A stretch of DNA of 16,421 nucleotides from Candidatus Portiera sp. GTDB lineage: Bacteria; Pseudomonadota; Gammaproteobacteria; CBDBNL01; JAAOII01. The notes below the pieces were generated by a model. The model was not told the DNA's origin. It worked only from the letters and a program-made list of their open reading frames with translations, and did no database searches. Positions 9,201-15,363 of this stretch are shown here, piece after piece (position 1 is the first letter of the stretch; each line of letters opens with the position of its first letter). The position numbers and the translations under genes were made by a program. The DNA is taken from positions 1-16,421 of the forward strand of contig JAAOII010000179.1 of the NCBI GenBank assembly GCA_015163845.1, in the 5' to 3' direction.

Positions 9201-12200
9201 CTCACCCAGAGTAAAATTTATTCCTCCAACCTACAATCTGACAGACGTGAATGTATCAACTCCATCTCTAGGCACTTTTGGTATTGAATGGAATAATCCA
9301 ACTAATCCACCAACAGAAGCAAGTGGTGATATGATTAGAGTTAGGGCGAAAGGATATGATACAAATGTTAGTGACAGTGTAATACACGATTCCAATATGA
9401 AAGTTCCTTATGGAACTAGCAGCCAGCGGGGGAATGTAGAATTCACCTCATTGAATTCAGCATTGTATTATGAGTTTAATTTCACTGCCGTGCTTAGTAA
9501 TAGCCCAGAACGAATGATAGCACCCTCCATCGGAAGAATACAATCAAACTACAATCTGATAAACCCAATGGCAGTTCTAACTGGTCCAGATGCGTTCAAT
9601 ATTAGCTGGATGAATCCGGCTAGAACCCCAACACCCGCAATTGCGAATATTACAGTTACAGCAACAGGATATGATGCAGAAACTGGTCTTGGCAGCGCAG
9701 GAGCTATTAGTGTGGTCGTGATGGATAGTTATAGTGGTGACGGCAATCCTCAAAGTGTGACACTAAATGTCACGGATCGATCATTGTCATTGTATTACGA
9801 GTTTAGTTTTTCTGCCGTGCTTGTTGGTGGCGGAACGGAACCAAATATAGCTTCAATCACCTCACCCAGAGTGAAATTTATTGCTTCAAACTACAATCTG
9901 ACAGATGCAAATGCAAAATCAGTTGGTGCAGGACCAACAGGTGCTTTCAATATTAGCTGGGTGAATCCACCTAAACCACCAACCGCAATTAATATGATTA
10001 GAGTTACAGCAACTGGATATAATGATGAAGCTGATGGCACCGCAGTAGATGATGGTGTTGCTACAGTGACAACCGTTGGTTATAGTGGTAATGGCTCGCT
10101 TCAAAGTGTAATTCTACCTATCGCGAATACAGATTTGTATTACGAGTTTAGTTTTTCTGCCGTGTTTGATGCTAGTTCAGATATAGAAAATATAGCTTCA
10201 ATCACTGAACCCAGAGTAAAATTTATTCCTCCAAACTACAATCTGACAGATGCAAATGCAAAATCAGTTGGTGCAGGACCAGACGGTGCTTTCAATATTA
10301 GCTGGGTGAATCCGGCTAGAACCCCCGGAACACCCGCAATTGCGAATATTAAAGTTACAGCAACCGGATATAATGCTACAACTGGTGGCACCAAAGTATT
10401 GGATAGTGTGGTCATGATGGATACCGATAGTTATGATGGTGACGGCAACCCTCAAGATATAATGCTAAATGTCACGGATCCATCATTGTATTACGAGTTT
10501 AATTTTTCTGCCGTGCTTGATAATAACGATGTGATCTCAAATATAGCTTCAATCACCTCACCCAGAGTAAAATTTATTCAGCCAACCTATAATCTGACAA
10601 ACCCAATGGCAACACCACATGGTCCAGGACCAGACGGTGCTTTCAATATTAGCTGGGTGAATTCAGATAGATCCCTAACACTCGCATTTCCTTTTATTAC
10701 AATTGATGCAATAGCATATATTAATAAAACTGGTGGCACCCGTTTTAGTGAGAAAACAGTAAATATAGGAGTGCTTCGTAGTAATATTGGTATGCCTCAA
10801 TCTACAACACTAGATGGCCTGAACATAGAACATTATTATGAATTTCAGTTTACTGCTATACTTCCTGCTGGCACCATGCTTACTGCTGGCATCACGCTTC
10901 CTGATGGCACCGTGCTTCCTGATGCCACCGTGCTTCTTAATGGCACCATGCTTCCTGCTGGCACCATCACGCTTCCTGATGGCACCGTGCTTACTGCTGG
11001 CACCATGCTTCCTGCTGGCACCGTGCTTCCTGCTGGCACCGTGCTTCCTAGGGATACAATAATACTAATAGCTTCAATCACCTCACCCAGAGTAAAATTT
11101 ATTCCTACAAACTACAATCTGACAGATGCAAAGGCAATATCATATGGTCTTGGATCAAGAGGAGATAGTTTCAATATTAGCTGGGTGAATCCACCTAAAC
11201 CACCAACCGCAATTGATAGGATTAAAGTTGTGGCAACAGGATATAATGATGAAACTGGTAACACCGCAGTAGAGAATGGTGTTGTTACATATAGTTATAG
11301 TGATAATGGCTCGCTTCAAAGTGTAATTCTATCTATCTCGGAGCCAGCATTGTATTACACGTTTGATTTTACAGCCCTACTGGTTGATGGCGAAGAGGAA
11401 ACAAATATAGCTTCAATCACTGAACCCAGAGTAAAATTTATTCCTACAAACTACAATCTGGCAGACGTGAATGTATCAACTCCATCTTTAAACAATTTTA
11501 ATATCGAATGGAATAATCCAGTGAACCCACTCCATGCAATCAAGAGTATTAGAATTACTATAAACGAATATGCTGACGCTGACCCTAATACTGACGCAAC
11601 TAGTAACACTCCTATGAACATTACTTATGGCGGGAATAATGGATTCCAAGATGTGCAGCTAAGCGTAAGCGGCTTGAACTCAGTATCCTATTATGACTTT
11701 GATTTTGCTGCCGTGCTTTTCAATGGCACAGTGATCCCAGAGATACATCCACGCACTAAGAGGGTGGGCTATAAGTTTGACGGTAAGATTCCTAGTCTGG
11801 AAGTAAGAACTTTTTCAACTGGGTTGTTTTTGATGAATTGGAGTTATCCTTCAGTACCGCCAGGAGTAACTATCAATAATATAGATATTATTGCAACCCC
11901 GTATGATAGTGAGGGTAATCCTGTTGACAAAATTGTCACACGTAATACTACATATACCCCGGCTGACCTTGATACTAACCCAATTACCCCGGCTAAATCT
12001 AACGAATTTAATTATTTGATTGTCTTGAATAGAACATTGGCTTACGAATTTGATTTTATAGCTAACTTAAGTATCGACAATATTCCAAACAGTGAAATGC
12101 CTGTAGATATTTATGATGGACCACCAGCACCAGACAATAGATATAAATATGCATTAAATGGGGAGTTAGGATTCCCCTCTGCATTTCCAAGAGGGGAAGG

Positions 12201-15027
12201 AGTTTTTAATGTTAATTGGAATAATCCTTCTAACCCAAATACCCCAATAAATTTTATTAGAATTATAGCTAAAGGATATGACTTGCCTACTTCTGGAGGT
12301 GTTCTAGTGAGTAATACCACTGTAAATCGGGAGTATACTGGAGATAGTGATGCGGATAATATTGATCCGGATAAACGTCGTATTGTCGGTCAGAGCATCC
12401 CAGCACTAGGCGGTTTGGATCCCGAATTGTTTTATGCCTTTGACTTTTTTGCTGTTGTTACCACCGGGCTAGTATTTCCTGTAGGGAATATTGAAAAAAG
12501 GCAAAGATTCCAAAGCGTTTTGGGAGTTGGTGTTGGTGTTATAAATGACCTTAGTATAGTGCCACAGATATCTGGTGACTTTAATGTTAGTTGGACTAAT
12601 CCCTACAGTCCTTCGGAAACCATTACTGGCATTACTGTTGTCGCTCATGAATATGCCGATAATCTTCCCGATTCAACTAGAGAACGCATGATACCCATGT
12701 CTGTAGACTATAGTGGTAATGGTGCGAAAGAAAGTCATAATGTTAGTATCGGACTTGATAAAGATAAATATTATGCTTTTTCCCTTGATGCAACTGTTGG
12801 TTCGCGTAGTATTCCCAATATTGCTAATATGACTGAGAGACGTAAGTTTGAGCTAAGTGTTGGTTTCACTGATGTAGTTGTAATACCTGTGAGGCCAAAT
12901 CTATATTCTATAGAATATAGACCTTTAGCAACAAACTCAGTAGAGATAACTGGATATCAGATTGAAGTGTATGCCTACGCAAATGCAACAAGTAAAACAC
13001 GTATTCTACCTGCATCTCCCTTAACTGGTAGTTTTACCCTCTTTTATAGGCCCGCTGTAGATAGAGGACAACTTAGGAGAATTTCCATAGCAGGGGCATC
13101 TATAATCAATCCAACTCACCATTATGAGTTCAGTTTTACTGCCCTTGACAGCAATAACAAAATGCTAGAAAGTAATATTTCTAGGACGGGCAGATTTGAG
13201 TATGTGGACAATACTACTCCTGATGATACTATAACCCTACAAAAAATGGACGCCATAGAGGTGGATGATGGCGGGAATAATGTTATGTATGATGTTTTTA
13301 CCGGCAATTACACAAACAGTGATGGTGAAAAAGTGGAATTAAGGATCTATTCGAATGATGAAACTAAAACCCTTAGCGACAATGCCACTGATCCTAAACC
13401 CCTAATAATAATCCCGCCAGAAGCAGGGGTATCTATTCAAGATCAGATTGATACAGGGAAGATTAATCCTAATGAGGACTTCTATGGTCATAACTTCATC
13501 CTAATGGTGGGTTATCGTGGCTTAACATCTGCTGATAGTTTAGGTAACTGTGATGACAGTGCAACTTTTACCTCATGCCTACCAAGTGTTGAGAAACTTG
13601 CCCAATATAATCCTAGCCAGACCGCCCTTGATATTGTTGCTGTAATGGATAAACTTAGAGGTAATGAGGAGATTACTATTGGTGATACTTCTACTGCTAA
13701 TTTTGCTACTGATTTCGGCATTGCAGACAGAGCATACCTAAATAAGACAAATATCTTTACCAAATCCTATGGAGGCACAGTGGTATCTTATCTGGCAGAG
13801 CTGCTTATTAGCAATAGCATTGGAGATACTGCTGGATCATCTGATCCATTTAGCATTAACTACCTAGTAGTTGATAGTGGAGTAAGTGCCACTAGCAAAT
13901 ACATATCAGAGGGTTTTGCAATCAATAGTAATAGGTATGCGAGGATATTTGCAGGATGCAGTAGTAATCTAGTTATTCTTTGTAGAAACAACTATGTTAA
14001 TGATGGCTTGTTTTTTCTACCTGATTGGTTTGCTGCATTCTCTGGTAATAGAGCTGCTGGTAGTATCTCTTATGCACGATTTAATCTCCCTTTTGTCCCT
14101 GTGATTCATAAGGTAATAGTAAGTTCTACTTTGTTTAGTATTTGGGACATGGCTTGGGAAAGATCAGGCGAAAAAATCAGTTTAATTGAGCCGATAATAC
14201 AACTGTTAGATCAAATGATAAGAAATAGGGCAATCTTTACGACGATACGACCTGATATTTTTGAATCTCTCTTTACTAGGTGGACAGATGAGCAAAATAT
14301 GGAAATGAAGCCAATAATTAACCAGGTAACAGCCACAAGCATTGATCCAACTCCATTATTACCAGCAGCAGATAGATTAAACGCACCAGCACAAGTTATT
14401 GAAGGTCTGACACCTTTGCTGGAACAAGAGGGCTATGCTACTAATTTTATAGATTTTGATGACTTATTAACCACAATTTCTGCAGGAGTAACTGCAGGAG
14501 AGATTACTCCAGAAAAAGCAAACTCACTCAGACGGAAATGGGTAAGCCGCATAGCTTATCTTTGCAGTGCCTACCTAAACAGGGAAAATGATCCAGATAA
14601 CAAAGTATCATTTGGTGTGGCAGGAGCAAAATCTATATATACTAATACGCCGGAATGGAGATATGGATTCCGCATAGAACATAGACAATTATATGATATA
14701 TGTGGAAATACTAATGTGAAAAGCAAATTAGCTAAATTAACAGCTCCTAAGGGCGCTAATTTAGCTATAAGCCAAGGGCTCATATACCATGGTGAGATGG
14801 ATGTTAGGAGTTCCAGAGATAGTGCTATAGATATATCAAATAACTTCAAAAATACTGAGGTTCTCACTGAGTTTCTACGTGGAGCCAGAGGCGGTCCTAA
14901 TGGCTATGAAACAACCAGACAGGTATTTGATCAGCTTTTCACCAATGCCACAGTTAACCTAGATGACTTAAAAGCCCGAGTAAATGCCGCTAATAACCTT
15001 GGTCTACAAGGTTTATTCACCCGCTAA
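3112..15027 (+). CDS. giant 3,971-residue lipoprotein: 28 Fn3-like modules plus C-terminal TAP-like alpha/beta-hydrolase domain
   Basis: One uninterrupted 11.9-kb frame. Residues 1-42 are a lipoprotein signal peptide. Residues about 58-3363 are 28 immunoglobulin-like modules of roughly 100-120 residues, each with the pattern F-x-[IV]-x-W-x-NP, then [AV]TGY, then Y[SG]GNG-x-x-Q, then a Leu/Gly turn and YYEF-x-F-x-A. The Trp in the second strand and the Tyr in the penultimate strand are the fibronectin-III hallmarks. Residues about 3375-3971 form an S33/TAP-like hydrolase domain. I saw no Cys in the module array: only the lipobox Cys and six in the hydrolase domain, which suits an exported protein with disulfides in its head. 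Residues with Asn in N-x-[ST] contexts are very frequent. The start is the only ATG before the signal peptide; stops lie upstream. A long stalk carrying an enzyme-like tip on the cell envelope is inferred; the biological role is unknown. Confidence 0.9.
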   Translation: MIINKFIKPLIKVFSKDLLRPSIKNITRSLALVFISFAMTSCEDIAPLEEGIFLPEIAGIIFTDVRYYAIDEDTFTVTWINPANPSRAIAKVSVNASGYDIFGGQGSNAKNVEVNENYTGNNLIQVTNIDIDDSSLFYEFVLAAVLRDGTIVKTQIIYADGFGKRVRNPFGSPDLINLRVSPLDANRFSVTWTNPQNPGVNITDINITGEGFASATATEVRERVYHTPLVPYAGNGETQTEIVTVIDGTLFYEFILAPVTVSNQPDSNSNNLLPIRTIIRVNYTPYAVDDLTATPVPPEGNVTLIWTNPENPPEPITDIKVTATGYDNEDGIGTPDGNTITKTYDYGGNNKTQTEIFGGLNPDLYYVFVFDVIVENPAAVPDGVTTDNVGPVINPVKPDRPLDPTLDVTNITGGPLVFIPADNNGATNVTVTPVSPTTFVVSWMNPKNPPSPITSITIKAYGSTNKIFQVDTTTTTPDDTRYNIAYAGDGTTQIEVFEDLNSTKFYRFDVIAESAVRHVDSFVPDDSGITDPGNNDKAINVTLTTDAPTNNQTIVINWINPENPTREITGIKIKVYSSTNKTFMANATTLSANLTRNNIAYTGNGNKQLSIFRDLNSTKFYSFEIITISPIVPTRPVDIDGDLIVPGDNDATNITVRTKAPINNRTIVVSWTNPENPPRPITSITINLYNSTTEGFTVNDDTTPNDIRDIGITNYTGNGVVQTYTFNDLDPNTSYSFRVIHIGAIVPDDDKATDVTVTTEAPTSTDTIVVSWMNPTMPEFPIDNITIKVYSSGVQTFTANDDTLSNDLTVEGISYTTNGATQTYTFTALDPDTFYSFEVIHFSTDNTTDPVVIIETPSIGGPTPPIDPKTPTDNPIGTPTDNPNVGGPTPSIDPKTPTDNPNVGGPTPPIGPKTPTGDPNIGGPTTPGVKFRNDKVTSIIVDSLAPGSFFLRWRNPTSLNNIDTITITATGYASASRTDKDLRNTKSETFDYSGESAQSELFTGLNRELYYDFNFSATHTNGTRLEDLGFTDRRFIYLGIDIVITRVVPIAPGSFNIWWKNPSFTALNIKSITIRPRGYSDRDDISQEVGSTSSKSYPYKNDAATGDGDGESRKVEFTGLNRNLYYAFYFDAVLTDDTTIENIAFYARRSRNTQETLANPNANKFNSIRASAKPGGVFDLTWTNPSAPTLDIRQVYINRKGYANPTGGESVSESPSIFNYGVNATTVIGRDSELHYEFHFTTLVDYSSYDLGRTPSGTRYRFDLMGDLREVTGSATVAGEFIFGWQNPASPTFPIQMIKIVATGYTAETGTAVGDATSETFNYGTDNLRQTETLTGLNAALFYEFEFFAIVNDVEIKVMASPTLGRLRFVTTPTVSVTTYNLTNVKVSTPSLGTFGIEWNNPTNPPKGDMIRVTATGYATNVSNEAVYNSNISVPYGASSQRGNVTFTFPNPSLYYEFDFTAVLDNNDVISNIAPSTGRIQSNYNLTNPMAVLTGSNAFTLSWMNPARPPTPAIANIKVTATGYDNETGGTAVGNGDVTDSYSGNGSFQSVILNVTDPALSLYYEFDFTAILDNNDVISNIASITSSRVKFIPSNYNLTGVNVSTPSLGTFGIEWNNPTNPPKGDMIRVTATGYATNVSDKVIHDSNISVPYGNSSQRGNVTFTLLNSALYYEFNFTAVLSDSPERMIAPSIGRIQSNYNLTNPMAVLTGTDAFNISWMNPARPPETPAIANITVVATGYDTTTDTTPASNSTVTVTTDSYSGNGSFQSVILTVKDPSLSLYYEFNFSAVFVGGGTEPNIASITSYRVKFEATEAVTTYNLTDVNVSTPSLGNFNIAWTNPERPPTNASGYMIRVRAKGYTTSVSDKAVHDSNISVPYGTSSQRGNVTFTLLNSALYYEFDFTAVLSNSTERMIAPSTGRIQSNYNLTMPKAVLTDSDAFTLSWMNPARTPTPAIANIKVTATGYDAETGLGSAGAISVVVMDTDGYSGNGNPQSVTLNVNDRSLPLYYEFSFSAVLVDGKIETNIASITSPRVKFIPPTYNLTDVNVSTPSLGTFGIEWNNPTNPPTEASGDMIRVRAKGYDTNVSDSVIHDSNMKVPYGTSSQRGNVEFTSLNSALYYEFNFTAVLSNSPERMIAPSIGRIQSNYNLINPMAVLTGPDAFNISWMNPARTPTPAIANITVTATGYDAETGLGSAGAISVVVMDSYSGDGNPQSVTLNVTDRSLSLYYEFSFSAVLVGGGTEPNIASITSPRVKFIASNYNLTDANAKSVGAGPTGAFNISWVNPPKPPTAINMIRVTATGYNDEADGTAVDDGVATVTTVGYSGNGSLQSVILPIANTDLYYEFSFSAVFDASSDIENIASITEPRVKFIPPNYNLTDANAKSVGAGPDGAFNISWVNPARTPGTPAIANIKVTATGYNATTGGTKVLDSVVMMDTDSYDGDGNPQDIMLNVTDPSLYYEFNFSAVLDNNDVISNIASITSPRVKFIQPTYNLTNPMATPHGPGPDGAFNISWVNSDRSLTLAFPFITIDAIAYINKTGGTRFSEKTVNIGVLRSNIGMPQSTTLDGLNIEHYYEFQFTAILPAGTMLTAGITLPDGTVLPDATVLLNGTMLPAGTITLPDGTVLTAGTMLPAGTVLPAGTVLPRDTIILIASITSPRVKFIPTNYNLTDAKAISYGLGSRGDSFNISWVNPPKPPTAIDRIKVVATGYNDETGNTAVENGVVTYSYSDNGSLQSVILSISEPALYYTFDFTALLVDGEEETNIASITEPRVKFIPTNYNLADVNVSTPSLNNFNIEWNNPVNPLHAIKSIRITINEYADADPNTDATSNTPMNITYGGNNGFQDVQLSVSGLNSVSYYDFDFAAVLFNGTVIPEIHPRTKRVGYKFDGKIPSLEVRTFSTGLFLMNWSYPSVPPGVTINNIDIIATPYDSEGNPVDKIVTRNTTYTPADLDTNPITPAKSNEFNYLIVLNRTLAYEFDFIANLSIDNIPNSEMPVDIYDGPPAPDNRYKYALNGELGFPSAFPRGEGVFNVNWNNPSNPNTPINFIRIIAKGYDLPTSGGVLVSNTTVNREYTGDSDADNIDPDKRRIVGQSIPALGGLDPELFYAFDFFAVVTTGLVFPVGNIEKRQRFQSVLGVGVGVINDLSIVPQISGDFNVSWTNPYSPSETITGITVVAHEYADNLPDSTRERMIPMSVDYSGNGAKESHNVSIGLDKDKYYAFSLDATVGSRSIPNIANMTERRKFELSVGFTDVVVIPVRPNLYSIEYRPLATNSVEITGYQIEVYAYANATSKTRILPASPLTGSFTLFYRPAVDRGQLRRISIAGASIINPTHHYEFSFTALDSNNKMLESNISRTGRFEYVDNTTPDDTITLQKMDAIEVDDGGNNVMYDVFTGNYTNSDGEKVELRIYSNDETKTLSDNATDPKPLIIIPPEAGVSIQDQIDTGKINPNEDFYGHNFILMVGYRGLTSADSLGNCDDSATFTSCLPSVEKLAQYNPSQTALDIVAVMDKLRGNEEITIGDTSTANFATDFGIADRAYLNKTNIFTKSYGGTVVSYLAELLISNSIGDTAGSSDPFSINYLVVDSGVSATSKYISEGFAINSNRYARIFAGCSSNLVILCRNNYVNDGLFFLPDWFAAFSGNRAAGSISYARFNLPFVPVIHKVIVSSTLFSIWDMAWERSGEKISLIEPIIQLLDQMIRNRAIFTTIRPDIFESLFTRWTDEQNMEMKPIINQVTATSIDPTPLLPAADRLNAPAQVIEGLTPLLEQEGYATNFIDFDDLLTTISAGVTAGEITPEKANSLRRKWVSRIAYLCSAYLNRENDPDNKVSFGVAGAKSIYTNTPEWRYGFRIEHRQLYDICGNTNVKSKLAKLTAPKGANLAISQGLIYHGEMDVRSSRDSAIDISNNFKNTEVLTEFLRGARGGPNGYETTRQVFDQLFTNATVNLDDLKARVNAANNLGLQGLFTR
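3141..3180 (+). promoter_or_regulatory. hairpin in the first codons of the giant gene
   Basis: AAGGTCTT (3145-3152) and AAGACCTT (3168-3175) form a perfect 8-bp stem with a 15-nt loop. After a single bulged C (3176), four more pairs (TATA/TATA) extend it. It lies within codons 11-23, about 30 nt after the start codon of a gene that lacks a Shine-Dalgarno sequence. A role in translation control or message stability is possible but not shown. Confidence 0.35.
3286..5640 (+). other. Fn3-like modules 1-7 of the giant protein
   Basis: Strand-B Trp residues are at 79, 192, 306, 443, 558, 671 and 772. Modules 1-3 are diverged from one another and resemble the C-terminal modules 24-27. Modules 4-7 form a distinct subfamily (VVSWMNP, then SIT-x-K-x-YSS, then LD-x-[DN]T-x-YSF) with visible DNA similarity between neighbours, notably modules 6 and 7 around 5278-5340 and 5578-5640. 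They are joined by Asp/Asn-rich linkers such as VPGDND. Confidence 0.75.
5689..5895 (+). repeat. proline-rich linker built from 54-bp tandem repeats
   Basis: The unit GGPTPPIDPKTPTDNPNV (18 codons) recurs with starts at 5689, 5767, 5821 and 5875. Spacings are 78, 54 and 54 bp; the first unit carries an extra 24 bp from internal duplication of PIGTPTDN, and the last is partial. It separates modules 4-7 from modules 8-11 and would act as a stiff, extended hinge. All spacings are multiples of three, so copy-number change keeps the frame. Confidence 0.85.
5896..7248 (+). other. Fn3-like modules 8-11 of the giant protein
   Basis: Strand-B Trp residues are at 953, 1059, 1182 and 1285. These four modules share the fold pattern (for example FTGLNRELYYDFNFSA in module 8) but little DNA identity, so they are older copies than the array that follows. 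Module 9 has a Trp-Trp pair (IWWKNP). Confidence 0.7.
7249..9891 (+). repeat. four tandem copies of a two-module (A-B) super-repeat
   Basis: Modules 12-19 alternate strictly between an A type (YNLT, VSTPSLG, F-x-I-x-W-x-NP, with VPYG-x-SSQRGNV) and a B type (YNL, PMAVLTG in most copies, SWMNPAR, with Q-S-V-x-L). Super-repeat starts are 7249, 7897, 8566 and 9232, giving lengths of 648, 669, 666 and 660 bp. DNA identity is high: 7270-7380 and 7918-8028 are the same for 111 bases. Trp positions are 1399, 1503, 1615, 1718, 1838, 1944, 2060 and 2166. This is a recent segmental amplification of a pair of modules. Confidence 0.9.
9892..11451 (+). repeat. C-type Fn3-like modules 20-23, one enlarged by a minisatellite
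   Basis: Module starts are 9892, 10237, 10588 and 11113, with lengths 345, 351, 525 and 339 bp. They share FNISWVN and, in modules 20 and 21, YNLTDANAKSVGAGP. Module 22 is about 180 bp longer because of the 18-bp minisatellite and is also the most diverged: its WVNP is WVNS and ATGY is replaced. Trp positions are 2283, 2398, 2515 and 2691. Confidence 0.85.
10861..11061 (+). repeat. 18-bp minisatellite encoding LPAGT[MV] hexapeptides
   Basis: Eleven imperfect copies of an 18-bp unit, CTTCCTGCTGGCACCATG or close variants, fill 201 bp in frame. They encode hexapeptides of the form L-[PT]-[AD]-G-T-[MV]; one copy has an extra codon. The array sits exactly at the loop after YYEF-x-F-x-A-[IVL], where sister modules have a short turn such as LDNNDVISNIA. 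The reverse strand is also open here, but only as a by-product of the repeat. Confidence 0.92.
11452..13200 (+). other. Fn3-like modules 24-28 of the giant protein
   Basis: Trp residues are at 2800, 2910, 3036 and 3161. Module 24 begins like an A-type module (YNLADVNVSTPSL), then the sequence becomes unique again. Module 25 has NWSYP in place of WxNP. Module 28 is degenerate, with Tyr 3269 where the Trp should be (LYSIEYRP), but keeps HHYEFSFTA. The outer modules are more diverged than the central ones, as expected when growth is by internal duplication. Confidence 0.7.
13234..15027 (+). other. C-terminal S33/TAP-like alpha/beta-hydrolase domain of the giant protein
   Basis: About 597 residues (3375-3971). 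Seen: a YRG block (GYRGLTSADSLGNC, 3467-3480) in the position of the family's oxyanion-side RG-x-G-x-S...C motif; the D-x-x-x-V-M-D-K-L helix that precedes the elbow; a nucleophile elbow TKSYGG (3550-3555) with Ser 3552; the following LVVDSG strand; and a late IYHGEMD (3891-3897) matching the strand that carries the acid, Asp 3897. Six Cys (3480, 3489, 3616, 3624, 3818, 3864) fit the disulfides expected of exported TAP-like proteins. The stretch after Asp 3897 contains no His; GARGGPNGY occupies the place of the usual G-x-GH. The family match is by motif order, so subfamily and substrate are not assigned. Confidence 0.65.
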
Positions 15028-15059
15028 GCCAACTTTATCGGCAGCAGAACTAATAGTTT

Positions 15060-15072
15060 AAGCGGGGGATAT
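15060..15072. repeat. 13-bp direct repeat, copy 1 (AAGCGGGGGATAT)
   Basis: Exact copy of 15232-15244, 172 bp apart, in an otherwise AT-rich intergenic region. The run of five G is striking in this context. Candidate regulator-binding site or remnant of a local duplication. Confidence 0.5.
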
Positions 15073-15231
15073 GTCGAAGCAAACTGGCGAGCAAGCACAG
15101 AGTAAATCTAAGAGGGGCTAGCATACAGCATGGCAAGAATGCACAAGTTATGGAAATATATAAGCATATAAACCTAACAAATAGCTGCCCAAGTTATGGC
15201 TGGCATACTTAACAATCTAATAGGGTAGTGC

Positions 15232-15244
15232 AAGCGGGGGATAT
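15232..15244. repeat. 13-bp direct repeat, copy 2 (AAGCGGGGGATAT)
   Basis: Exact second copy of 15060-15072. It ends at the left arm of the palindrome at 15243-15261. The G run also lies 7 nt before an ATG (15248) that opens a 19-codon frame ending at 15307. Confidence 0.5.
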
Positions 15245-15261
15245 TCTATGGGCTATAGAAT
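15243..15261. repeat. inverted repeat ATTCTAT/ATAGAAT
   Basis: Perfect 7-bp arms (15243-15249 and 15255-15261) around GGGCT. It lies about 20 nt upstream of the candidate -35 box at 15279, so it could be an operator for the downstream lipoprotein gene. No T tract follows, so it is not a typical terminator. Confidence 0.4.
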
Positions 15262-15278
15262 TATCAGAGTTATCTTAG

Positions 15279-15308
15279 TTGATCTCAATTCTACTAGGCA
15301 TTTATAAT
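15279..15308 (+). promoter_or_regulatory. possible promoter of the second lipoprotein gene
   Basis: TTGATC (15279-15284, four matches to TTGACA) and a perfect TATAAT (15303-15308) are separated by 18 nt. The transcript would start near 15315, with a leader of about 53 nt before the ATG at 15368. A second pair, TTGCCT (15330-15335) and TATAAT (15353-15358) with 17-nt spacing, would give an almost leaderless message and is less compatible with the ribosome-binding site. Confidence 0.4.
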
Positions 15309-15358
15309 CAATATGAATCACTGAATTAGTTGCCTTAAAGCATCTATTCATATATAAT

Positions 15359-15363
15359 AGGGG
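15359..15363 (+). promoter_or_regulatory. ribosome-binding site AGGGG
   Basis: AGGGG ends 4 nt before the ATG at 15368. It is somewhat close but is the only Shine-Dalgarno-like sequence near, and it supports this start, which also gives a well-formed signal peptide. Confidence 0.5.

Noticed and set aside
10858..11061. Phase-variation switch at the 18-bp minisatellite
   Set aside because: Gain or loss of 18-bp units preserves the frame. Length variation is possible, on/off switching is not.
10845..11081. Reverse-strand open frame over the LPAGT minisatellite (and a + frame at 10838-11062)
   Set aside because: Long open frames in other phases arise automatically from a short in-frame repeat without stops. 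The forward frame belongs to an unbroken 3,971-codon gene with domain structure on both sides.
15248..15307. 19-codon ORF preceded by GGGGG
   Set aside because: Too short and without any recognisable feature to annotate as a gene. It is mentioned only in connection with the duplicated 13-mer.
15330..15358. TTGCCT-N17-TATAAT as the main promoter of the second lipoprotein gene
   Set aside because: It would start the message about 3 nt before the ATG and remove the AGGGG site from the transcript. The pair at 15279-15308 fits better, though leaderless expression is not excluded.
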